Source of the DNA: Methylovulum sp.
GTDB taxonomy: Bacteria > Pseudomonadota > Gammaproteobacteria > Methylococcales > Methylomonadaceae
Length of the DNA stretch: 8,807 nucleotides
NCBI GenBank assembly: GCA_004299465.1
Contig: SCST01000472.1
Coordinates: 1-8,807, forward strand
Direction of reading: 5' to 3'
The translations under genes and the position numbers were made by a program. The notes beneath the pieces are model-generated. The model was not told where the DNA came from and ran no database searches. It saw only the letters and a list, made by a program, of their open reading frames with translations. Positions 1 through 5,371 of the stretch are shown piece by piece (the first letter of the stretch is position 1; the number at the start of each line of letters is the position of its first letter).

Positions 1-521
1 CTTCGATAAGGTACTTCCAGCGGTTTAAAATCGCCAAAACTCATGATCAGCCCATAAGCCGAATAGACAAAGCCAGCTACCATTAAGCTATAAAATACCT
101 GCCTGGCTTTATAAGCATCCTGGCTGTAACATAACGCCAGCCAAAATACCAAGGCGTAACTTAACAAACGCATTAATAACGTTAACGTATCAGCAGGGAT
201 TAATGAAATTGAACCCGAAGAAGACTGAAGCAATTCATTTTGCATTTGCCATAAAGGATGATTTAAATCAGTGACGAAGTAAGTAGATGCTTGTATCAAT
301 GCCCAACATACCACAATAAAAAATAAAACAACTACATCAGTCATTGATTTAATATGCTGAAAAAAAGGGGCTTTCCGTTTTGCAACAAAGAACTGCACTG
401 CCCAAATAGTCCCTAGTATCGCTACCAGCAGCGAACATAAACTCCATGACCAAGGGCGATTGGAGCCGTAAGGCAAAGGTGATAAAAATATAACCGCTAA
501 CAAACTATAAAATATTGTCAT
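1..521 (-). CDS. O-antigen ligase / polymerase family membrane protein, N-terminal part (cut by window edge)
   Basis: Reading from ATG at 521 down to base 1 gives 173 open codons with no stop, so the C-terminal part lies outside the window. An in-frame TAA a few codons upstream limits the start. The visible part is very hydrophobic, with likely membrane segments near residues 2-15, 27-46, 62-80, 117-133 and 143-162. Near the N-terminus it has SPLPYGSNRPWSWS (residues 14-27), which resembles the usual opening of Wzy/WaaL-type O-antigen ligase family proteins in exopolysaccharide loci. That family polymerises or transfers undecaprenyl-linked glycans at the periplasmic face of the inner membrane. 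The diagnostic Wzy_C region is not visible, so the call rests on the N-terminus, topology and the WcaJ-type gene nearby in the same orientation. No close Shine-Dalgarno is seen; the nearest, GAGGA, is 13 bases away. Confidence 0.78.
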   Translation of the reverse strand, partial: MTIFYSLLAVIFLSPLPYGSNRPWSWSLCSLLVAILGTIWAVQFFVAKRKAPFFQHIKSMTDVVVLFFIVVCWALIQASTYFVTDLNHPLWQMQNELLQSSSGSISLIPADTLTLLMRLLSYALVFWLALCYSQDAYKARQVFYSLMVAGFVYSAYGLIMSFGDFKPLEVPYR

Positions 522-593
522 TTTTACTTAGTCGTCCTCTGCATGTGCACATTTGGCATTTCAATAAATTAATCTGCTGTCTGCTTATTTGAA

Positions 594-811
594 AATATTA
601 CTTGATTAGCAAGATGTTTCAGCCAGCACCGTCATACTGGCATGGATGCCGGTATCCGTCACATGGGCGTAAATGTATGACCTAGCATTATGCCCCATAA
701 TCAAGCGCCAGGGCATTGGGTACAAATCATCTTGACTCTAGATTCTGGCATCCATGCCAGAATGACGAACTTTTGGCATTGGCTGAAGCATTTTGCTAAT
801 CAGGAAATATT
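594..811. repeat. Nested imperfect inverted repeat, MITE/REP-like element (about 218 bp)
   Basis: There are two sets of matching arms. The outer arms 594-625 and 780-811 are 32 bases each and pair with 4 mismatches; their inner ends are TTTCAGCCA and TGGCTGAAG. The inner arms 630-656 and 741-767 are 27 bases each and pair with 3 mismatches. Each inner arm is itself a palindrome around GGCATGGATGCC; the right copy has TTCTGGCAT and ATGCCAGAA around a 2-base centre. The inner unit, of type GTCATTCTGGCATGGATGCC, resembles a dispersed intergenic repeat I recall from many proteobacterial genomes; this is memory, not a search. There is no transposase, so it is a non-autonomous element or a structured RNA/terminator-like repeat. 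The 84-base centre (657-740) shows no clear pairing. Confidence 0.72.
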
Positions 812-925
812 GTCAGCTGAAATTTCTGCTGTCAGTATAACTTCATCGATACGGCATTTTAAAATTAAATCGTTTAGATCACCCATTATCACTTCCAGTT
901 TATTGAAAGCCTTGTGTACGTGGCT
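800..925 (-). pseudogene. Possible C-terminal remnant of a nucleotide-sugar or polysaccharide enzyme
   Basis: Minus-strand frame from after a TAA (926-928) to a TGA at 800-802 gives 41 codons. They contain GDLNDLILKCRIDEVIL, which resembles the repeated 'G.LDDL...RIDEVI' pattern seen in Rossmann-like regions of sugar transferases and nucleotide-sugar dehydratases. There is no start codon with a Shine-Dalgarno at its head, and the frame upstream is closed by a stop. The last residues and the stop lie in the right outer arm of the inverted repeat. The orientation matches both flanking polysaccharide genes, so a decayed gene between them is plausible. The resemblance is short and could be chance. 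Confidence 0.3.
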
Positions 926-1044
926 TTAATAGCTGTCAGCAAATGATTTTGCCACCAGAGGCATTATAATAATCACAAAACCTGCATATCATTCCTGATG
1001 AAAATTACGAAAAAGCAGATATATAAAATATAGCCTTATAAATT

Positions 1045-1791
1045 ATGCGCTTAACTACATTTGAAATAACGACTATAAAACAAACCGCCAAAAACATATT
1101 CGGTGATACAGCAAAAATTTATCTTTTTGGCAGTAGAGTAGACGATAGTAAAAAAGGCGGAGATATAGACTTATATATCGTGTCTGAAAGCCAAGATAAT
1201 TTGTATGAGAAAAAAATTAAATTTTTAAGTACATTGGATATGAGTTTAGGTGAACAAAAAATAGATATTGTTATAGCCAAAGACAACAATAGACCCATAG
1301 AAAAAGAAGCCATTGCCAAGGGGATAGAATTGGATTTAGAAAAGCTAAAAGTAGAAAAGCTTCTAAAAGAATGCGATAAACACCTGCAAAGAATTAATGA
1401 AGCCTATAGCGATATGTCTGCATTTATGTTGCTTACCGGTACTAAATACGAAAATTTATCCAAAGATGAGGTACAAGCGATAGATCAGTATTTATTTAGA
1501 TTTTCAAAACTTCAAGATAGTATGGGAGAAAAGCTTTTTAAAGCATTATTGGGCAGATTTGAAGAAAATACGGACAGACTGCCATTTTTGGATGTGATTA
1601 AAAAACTGGAAAAATATGTCGCGATGGACATTGCAAATGAATGGCATGATTTGCGAAAAATAAGAAATCAGTTAGCTCATGAATATGAGGATAACCCGAT
1701 TGAAATGGCCAATATCATTAATCTGATCTATGCAAAAAAAGAAGTTATTGAAAACATTTATTTAATGATAAAAGCCAAGTGTTATGAATAG
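1045..1791 (+). CDS. Fused MntA-like nucleotidyltransferase and HepT-like HEPN RNase (type VII toxin-antitoxin fusion)
   Basis: The protein has 248 residues. Residues 1-95 are a minimal nucleotidyltransferase (MNT) domain. It has GS at 29-30, then D40 and D42 in GSRVDDSKKGGDID (GSX9DXD), and a third likely acidic residue, D74, in QKIDIVI. Residues from about 96 to 248 are an all-helical HEPN domain. It ends with R207-N-Q-L-A-H212-E-Y214, the RX4HXY motif of HepT RNases. In known MntA-HepT pairs the MNT protein is the antitoxin: it transfers AMP to the tyrosine of RX4HXY and silences the RNase. All the residues needed for this appear present. These are normally two overlapping genes; here one frame runs through both. 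The start is the first possible ATG, as an in-frame TAA lies at 1039-1041; no Shine-Dalgarno precedes it. Three hand-counted 60-base lines gave 22-35% GC, well below the neighbours, which suggests transfer. An internal start is possible at 1330. Confidence 0.92.
   Translation: MRLTTFEITTIKQTAKNIFGDTAKIYLFGSRVDDSKKGGDIDLYIVSESQDNLYEKKIKFLSTLDMSLGEQKIDIVIAKDNNRPIEKEAIAKGIELDLEKLKVEKLLKECDKHLQRINEAYSDMSAFMLLTGTKYENLSKDEVQAIDQYLFRFSKLQDSMGEKLFKALLGRFEENTDRLPFLDVIKKLEKYVAMDIANEWHDLRKIRNQLAHEYEDNPIEMANIINLIYAKKEVIENIYLMIKAKCYE
1318..1332 (+). promoter_or_regulatory. Internal Shine-Dalgarno-like site and TTG at the MntA/HepT junction
   Basis: AAGGGG at 1318-1323 is followed after six bases (ATAGAA) by an in-frame TTG at 1330-1332, codon 96. 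Initiation here would give a free HEPN protein of 153 residues starting MDLEKLKVEKLL. That is where a separate HepT would be expected to begin. It may be a relic of the former two-gene layout or a working internal start. Purine-rich AT-rich DNA can produce such motifs by chance. Confidence 0.45.
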
Positions 1792-1847
1792 GACTGGAAG
1801 CTTTGCTTGCACGATGCCTACCTATTGGACACAGAGGCATTGTTCCG

Positions 1848-3251
1848 CTAATACACATTTTCCCCGACAAATCCGCGAAACACCGTCAAAATCACAATTT
1901 TCAAGTCCAGCCACAGTGACCAATTCCGAATATAATGCAAATCATATTCGACGCGCCGCTGCATCTTGTCCAAGGTATCTGTCTCGCCGCGCCAGCCATT
2001 CACCTGCACCCATCCGGTGATTCCCGGCTTGACTTTATGGCGCAACATATAACCCTTAATTAACTTGCGATACGCCTCGTTGTGCGATACGGCATGCGGA
2101 CGCGGGCCAACCACTGACATCCTGCCTTGTAATACATTAATGAATTGCGGCAACTCATCCAACGATGTCTTGCGCAAAAATGCTCCCAAAGGCGTAATCC
2201 GTGCATCGTTCTTTTTGGCCTGCGGCACATACTCACCATTTTCGTACACGGTCATTGAGCGGAACTTCCATACTTCAACCAGTGCACCGTTTAAACCGTA
2301 ACGTTGTTGCTTGAAAATTACAGGACCTGGCGAGCTCACCTTAACTGCTGCTGCAATCACAATCATAAGCGGCGAAATCAGCAAAAGAATCAAGCTGCTC
2401 AAAAGCACATCTTCCAGTCGTTTTACCCAGCTAAGCAAGCCGCAAAACGGCGTCTCATATACGCTCACCAGCGGCATCCCCCCGAAGTTGATCCAGCGTG
2501 CATGCATTAATTCTGAAATGAAAAGATCTGGCATCACATAGACCGATGCTGTGGTATCGGCAAGCTGATTGACTAGTTCCTCGATGCGTTGTTCGCATCG
2601 AATCGGTAAGGCAATATATACCGCATTAATTTCGTCGGCATAAACCTTTCGCATCAGTTCATCCATAGCTCCCACAGTATAAATCGACTGACCGATTTCA
2701 ATTGACGCCCCTTCGCTTTGGGGGTCATCAAAAATTCCTTTGATCACCAATCCCGTCCACGGCATCGATGCTAAATGCTTGACGAGACGATGTGCGGTAG
2801 CGTTGTGCCCCACGACAGCAACTGTTCGGATATTTACCCCATGTTGTCGGACAATGCTTAATGCCGAGCGCACAGCTATGCGTGCAGCAGCCAATATCAC
2901 GGGAACAACTATCCACCATGTTATCATCATTGAACGGGAAAAGAATTCTGATGTTTTGCTGACAAACGCTAGCGTCAGCAATGCAAATATCACGCATAAC
3001 CAACTGAAAAACACCGCACCAGCTTCGTCCCCTAGAGAACTGGTGCGCCAAGAACGGTAAAGTCCCTGTAACTCGGAGAACGTAAGAAAAAAGATTACGG
3101 CAAGCGCTCCCGCCAGGATGTTTTTGGTTTCCCAATTCGTATCAAAAATAACCTGAAGGCCTTTATAACTGGAGAAAATCAATAAGGCATCCATCAATCG
3201 CTGGAGGAAGGAAACGCGGGAAGCGTGTGGACGCATCAAACTGTTAGGCAT
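1848..3251 (-). CDS. wcaJ: Undecaprenyl-phosphate glucose (sugar) phosphotransferase, WcaJ type
   Basis: At 467 residues this matches the full-length WcaJ-type family (polyprenyl glycosylphosphotransferase). The enzyme moves a sugar-1-phosphate, usually glucose-1-phosphate from UDP-glucose, to undecaprenyl phosphate in the inner membrane, the first step of exopolysaccharide synthesis. In order it has four N-terminal membrane segments (about 14-35, 44-62, 80-97, 108-126), a Rossmann-like CoA-binding-type domain from about 143 to 245 with VVGHN at 146-150, a re-entrant membrane helix at about 284-304, and the catalytic bacterial sugar transferase domain. That domain shows KFRSM (329-333), the Asp-Glu pair D365-E366 in KTSLDELPQF, VVGPRPH (380-386) and KPGITGW (408-414). 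ATG at 3251 has GGAG (3258-3261) six bases upstream. Its own promoter and a CRP-like site lie upstream. The substrate sugar cannot be read from sequence, so the symbol denotes the closest known type. Confidence 0.92.
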   Translation of the reverse strand: MPNSLMRPHASRVSFLQRLMDALLIFSSYKGLQVIFDTNWETKNILAGALAVIFFLTFSELQGLYRSWRTSSLGDEAGAVFFSWLCVIFALLTLAFVSKTSEFFSRSMMITWWIVVPVILAAARIAVRSALSIVRQHGVNIRTVAVVGHNATAHRLVKHLASMPWTGLVIKGIFDDPQSEGASIEIGQSIYTVGAMDELMRKVYADEINAVYIALPIRCEQRIEELVNQLADTTASVYVMPDLFISELMHARWINFGGMPLVSVYETPFCGLLSWVKRLEDVLLSSLILLLISPLMIVIAAAVKVSSPGPVIFKQQRYGLNGALVEVWKFRSMTVYENGEYVPQAKKNDARITPLGAFLRKTSLDELPQFINVLQGRMSVVGPRPHAVSHNEAYRKLIKGYMLRHKVKPGITGWVQVNGWRGETDTLDKMQRRVEYDLHYIRNWSLWLDLKIVILTVFRGFVGENVY

Positions 3252-3257
3252 GAATAA

Positions 3258-3261
3258 CTCC
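3258..3261 (-). promoter_or_regulatory. Ribosome binding site of the WcaJ-type gene
   Basis: GGAG on the minus strand lies six bases before ATG 3251-3249, which supports that start. Confidence 0.7.
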
Positions 3262-3297
3262 GATCAATTCTTGTTTAACTTTCAGCAACATATTTTC

Positions 3298-3340
3298 ATT
3301 TTAGCATGAGGAATATTAGTGCTGCCGTGATCTCTATCAC
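3298..3340 (-). promoter_or_regulatory. CRP-family-like operator with extended -10 promoter for the WcaJ-type gene
   Basis: GTGATAGAGATCAC (minus strand, 3340-3327) is a perfect 5-4-5 inverted repeat. It matches the CRP-family core GTGA-N6-TCAC, differing only in the spacer from GTGATCTAGATCAC. Downstream on the same strand, TGCTAAAAT (3306-3298) is an extended -10 element with TG one base before the hexamer. A start of transcription near 3291 would put the operator centre at about -42.5. That is close to the class II activator position (-41.5), where the activator replaces a -35 box, and no good -35 is seen. The regulator could be cAMP-CRP or a c-di-GMP-responsive Clp-type relative. The outer T and A of the full consensus are missing. 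Confidence 0.5.
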
Positions 3341-3393
3341 TCTATAGTTTGCCATGGACACAGATAGTATGGCGAGCGCAAGAGAGTTTTTCC

Positions 3394-3846
3394 TTAATAT
3401 TGCCCCTCCTCCCGCCACGGCAACATGCGCACCAGCCGTAAAACAAACACCGCCAGCAGAACTCCGCCCGCGTCACACAGCCAATCCATCATATCTGCTG
3501 ATCGCCCCGGCAACCAGGTTTGATGCAATTCATCGGCTACGCCCACGATAAACGAAATCCCGACGATTAACCAAGTTGGCAGTATAAAGCCCAGAGCGAT
3601 CAATAAGGCCAGCACGAAAAAAATTGTCGCATGCGCCAGTTTGTCCCAAGGAGCTTGAATCAGTCCAACTGCTTCGGGTTGCGCACCGCCAATGAAGAGG
3701 GAGGCGATGATAAACAATGCTGTCAGAACAAGCAGGCTGTTACGCACGCCGAATCTGTTTGTCGTTACAAGGGCAGCCTCACTTCTTGTTCCTTGCGTCT
3801 TTTGTCCTTGCTCAAGCAACGAATACTCCCATAAGATGCTGTTCAA
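3394..3846 (-). CDS. VanZ-like family membrane protein
   Basis: The longest reading has 150 residues and starts with TTG at 3846. The VanZ-like pattern is clear: WDKLAH (67-72), then DELHQ (105-109), PGRSADMMDW (113-122) and D125 leading into the last helix. Likely membrane segments are at about 36-53, 73-90, 91-104 and 126-142. VanZ itself gives low-level teicoplanin resistance in enterococci, but most proteobacterial members have no known role, and a cell-envelope function is only inferred. The TTG at 3846 overlaps the folK stop (TTGA), suggesting coupled translation. A second TTG at 3817-3819 has a much better Shine-Dalgarno, so the true product may be 141 residues. The first ten residues carry no family feature. 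The WcaJ-type gene lies 142 bases downstream on the same strand. Confidence 0.85.
   Translation of the reverse strand: MNSILWEYSLLEQGQKTQGTRSEAALVTTNRFGVRNSLLVLTALFIIASLFIGGAQPEAVGLIQAPWDKLAHATIFFVLALLIALGFILPTWLIVGISFIVGVADELHQTWLPGRSADMMDWLCDAGGVLLAVFVLRLVRMLPWREEGQY
3817..3830 (-). promoter_or_regulatory. Shine-Dalgarno favouring an internal TTG start for the VanZ-like gene
   Basis: GGGAG on the minus strand (3830-3826) is followed after six bases by TTG at 3819-3817, codon 10 of the longest reading. The TTG at 3846 has only a weak AGAAAA-like leader. The shorter start is therefore favoured unless translation is coupled to folK termination. Confidence 0.5.
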
Positions 3847-4334
3847 ATTTTCTGCAATACCATGCGTCGTTGCAATACATCGCCCTTATCCATTCGTTGC
3901 CATAATTCGGCATAGCTTAGATGATGGACAGGGTGTTTCAGCGTTGGAGCGATTTCTGCCAGCGGCTCAAGAACAAAGGCATAATGCTCGATGTCTTTGC
4001 GCGGTATTTGCAGGTTGCCATTATTAAGCACCAGCTCGCCGTATAACAGCAGGTCCAGATCGAGCGTGCGGGCGGAAAATTTTTTGCTGTCAGTTGCGCG
4101 GCCATGGTCAATTTCAATTTGCCGTAATATGTTCGCGACGCTGTCGACATCCAGGTCGGAGTCAAAACCGACAACCAGGTTGTAAAAAGCATCGCCGGAA
4201 AAACCGACCGGCTCGGATTCATAAAGACTGGATATAACCAGTTTGCCAAACTGTTGCTTTAGCGCCTGTAAGCCGGCGGCAATATATTTATCCCTGTCAA
4301 TATTGCTGCCCAGGCTGATATAGCCGCGGGTCAC
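3843..4334 (-). CDS. folK: 2-amino-4-hydroxy-6-hydroxymethyldihydropteridine diphosphokinase (HPPK)
   Basis: The protein has 163 residues, a normal length for HPPK. This cytosolic folate-pathway enzyme transfers diphosphate from ATP to 6-hydroxymethyl-7,8-dihydropterin, making the substrate for dihydropteroate synthase. Visible family features are SLGSN at 7-11, the pterin loop YESEPVGF at 38-45, FYN at 50-52, R79, and SARTLDLDLLLYG at 87-99. In the last of these, D92 and D94 are the expected magnesium ligands and R89 the expected ATP-contacting arginine. PR at 111-112 also fits. The start is GTG at 4334, overlapping the folB stop as GTGA, with AAAGGA a few bases upstream inside folB. Its stop overlaps the TTG of the VanZ-like gene. 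It acts directly after FolB in the pathway, and the tight overlap indicates one transcript. Confidence 0.95.
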   Translation of the reverse strand: MTRGYISLGSNIDRDKYIAAGLQALKQQFGKLVISSLYESEPVGFSGDAFYNLVVGFDSDLDVDSVANILRQIEIDHGRATDSKKFSARTLDLDLLLYGELVLNNGNLQIPRKDIEHYAFVLEPLAEIAPTLKHPVHHLSYAELWQRMDKGDVLQRRMVLQKI

Positions 4335-4690
4335 AGCGTCCTTTCCCCGCGCTCAATGATAATGCCGACATTAATGCCGCTGCCGATCGCGCCTTTTTTG
4401 TTCAGCGTGATTTTTACCCAGGGGACGTCAAATTCTGTGCGGATGATCTGGGCTATTTCTGAAACCAGGCGTTCGACGAGGAAAAACCGGCTGTCCTTAA
4501 CAAAGGCAATAATACGGTCGGACACGGTTTTATAATCGAGGGCGTATTGAATATCATCGGTTTCCGCCGCTTTTTGACTATCGAAAGCCATTTCGATATC
4601 GAGGATAATGGTTTGCCTCTTCTCCCTTTCCCAGTCATAAATACCGATAATGGTGTCTATTTCAAGCCCGCCTAAAAAAATGATGTCCAT
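4331..4690 (-). CDS. folB: Dihydroneopterin aldolase
   Basis: The protein has 119 residues, typical for FolB. It cleaves 7,8-dihydroneopterin to 6-hydroxymethyl-7,8-dihydropterin and glycolaldehyde, feeding FolK. FolB enzymes work as octamers in the cytosol. Family features seen are IIGIYDWER (14-22) with E21, the DYKTV motif (52-56) with Y53, LVERL (71-75) with the pterin-binding glutamate E73, and the catalytic lysine K98 in TLNKKGAI, where many homologues have K-P-x-A. The proline is lysine here, a mild variation. ATG 4690 begins about eight bases after GGA. It is the first gene of folB-folK-VanZ-like on the minus strand and diverges from plsY, so its promoter should lie in 4691-4795. I could not pick a convincing -10/-35 pair. 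Confidence 0.92.
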   Translation of the reverse strand: MDIIFLGGLEIDTIIGIYDWEREKRQTIILDIEMAFDSQKAAETDDIQYALDYKTVSDRIIAFVKDSRFFLVERLVSEIAQIIRTEFDVPWVKITLNKKGAIGSGINVGIIIERGERTL

Positions 4691-4758
4691 GGATATTTTC
4701 CGGTTATGATGTGCGTCTTTAAAAAACGGTAAGTATCGGGGAAATGCATCTGGCTTAC

Positions 4759-4771
4759 AAGCTCCGAGCTT
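4759..4771. promoter_or_regulatory. Perfect palindrome in the folB/plsY divergent promoter region
   Basis: AAGCTCCGAGCTT is a 6-1-6 perfect inverted repeat in the 105-base gap between the two divergent genes, 24 bases before the plsY ATG. The one-base centre makes it a better protein-binding site than an RNA hairpin. No T-run follows, so it is not a terminator. No known regulator is recognised from it. Confidence 0.3.
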
Positions 4772-4795
4772 ATTATTCTAAATAACAGGTATGCG

Positions 4796-5371
4796 ATGAT
4801 TGTTGAATGGTTGTTTGTTCCGGCGGCTTATTTAATAGGCTCCGTTTGTAGTGCAATTATTGTTTGTCGGTTGATGGGCTTGCCCGACCCGCGCGAGCAA
4901 GGTTCAGGTAATCCTGGGGCAACCAATGTGATGCGTTTTGGCGGTAAAAAGGCAGCGGCTATTACCTTGTTGGGAGACCTGCTGAAAGGTTTGTTGCCTG
5001 TTTATGTCGCGAATTTGCTGGGCATGCCTATGGAATTGCTGGCGCTAACGGGGGTAGCGGCGTTTATGGGGCATTTATACCCGGTATTTTTCGATTTTAA
5101 GGGCGGGAAAGGGGTTGCAACGTCGGTCGGTGTGTTGCTCGGATATTCCTGGGCGCTTGGTTTTTCGGTGATGGCTACCTGGATACTGGTGTATAAACTG
5201 GGCAAGATTTCGTCATTATCGGCGTTGGTGGCATCGGTTTTATCGCCGCTTTATGCCTGGTTCGTCGTTGGTGATAAAGCTGTAGTGGCGGCGTCGGCAG
5301 TAATGACGGTGTTTTTGTTGTGGCGGCATAAAAGCAATATCCGGCGCTTGATCGCCGGCCAGGAAGATTAG
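4796..5371 (+). CDS. plsY: Glycerol-3-phosphate acyltransferase (acyl-phosphate dependent)
   Basis: This integral membrane protein has 191 residues and all three PlsY signature motifs. Motif 1 is GSGNPGATNVMR (36-47). Motif 2 is the glycine/lysine-rich loop GHLYPVFFDFKGGKGVATS (92-110). Motif 3 is RHKSNIRRLIAG (177-188). Likely membrane segments are at about 4-26, 53-72, 80-97, 107-130, 138-156 and 158-175. PlsY transfers an acyl group from acyl-phosphate (made by PlsX) to glycerol-3-phosphate, the first step of phospholipid synthesis. ATG 4796 has AGG six bases upstream. It overlaps a two-codon ATG-CGA-TGA reading at 4791-4799, which I take as chance. It diverges from folB and runs tail-to-tail into tsaD, with its TAG directly abutting the tsaD stop. 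Confidence 0.97.
   Translation: MIVEWLFVPAAYLIGSVCSAIIVCRLMGLPDPREQGSGNPGATNVMRFGGKKAAAITLLGDLLKGLLPVYVANLLGMPMELLALTGVAAFMGHLYPVFFDFKGGKGVATSVGVLLGYSWALGFSVMATWILVYKLGKISSLSALVASVLSPLYAWFVVGDKAVVAASAVMTVFLLWRHKSNIRRLIAGQED
5341..5358. repeat. Short GC hairpin at the convergent plsY/tsaD end
   Basis: CCGGCG and CGCCGG flank a six-base loop (CTTGAT) just inside the 3' end of plsY, 14 bases before the stop-codon junction. There is no T-run on either strand. At best it is a pause or weak bidirectional termination element. Confidence 0.25.

Larger units (their letters stand above)
522..1044. other. Long intergenic stretch with a repeat element and possible gene remnant
   Basis: This 523-base stretch lies between the O-antigen-ligase-type gene and the MntA-HepT fusion. 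I see no convincing intact gene. A plus-strand reading at 690-929 crosses both arm sets of the inverted repeat and has no family resemblance, so I do not call it. The stretch holds the nested inverted repeat at 594-811 and a 41-codon minus-strand reading at 800-925 that looks like the tail of a protein. Bases about 960-1044 are AT-rich and include a TATAAT at 965-970 without a good -35 partner. They probably hold the promoter of the downstream AT-rich gene. Confidence 0.7.

Noticed and set aside
530..575. Short minus-strand reading (about 11 codons) just before the O-antigen-ligase-type start
   Set aside because: Too short, with no Shine-Dalgarno; no sign that it is a leader peptide.
690..929. 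Plus-strand open frame of 79 codons in the left intergenic region
   Set aside because: It runs through the inverted repeat and opposite the remnant frame, has no Shine-Dalgarno and no family resemblance.
1812..1842. Inverted repeat ATGCCT...AGGCAT between the convergent fusion gene and the WcaJ-type gene
   Set aside because: The loop is 15 bases, the stem includes a G-T pair, and no T-run follows on either strand, so I do not call a terminator.
4791..4799. Two-codon reading ATG-CGA-TGA overlapping the plsY start
   Set aside because: The only Shine-Dalgarno-like AGG is one base from this ATG, too close, but well spaced for the plsY ATG. Probably chance.
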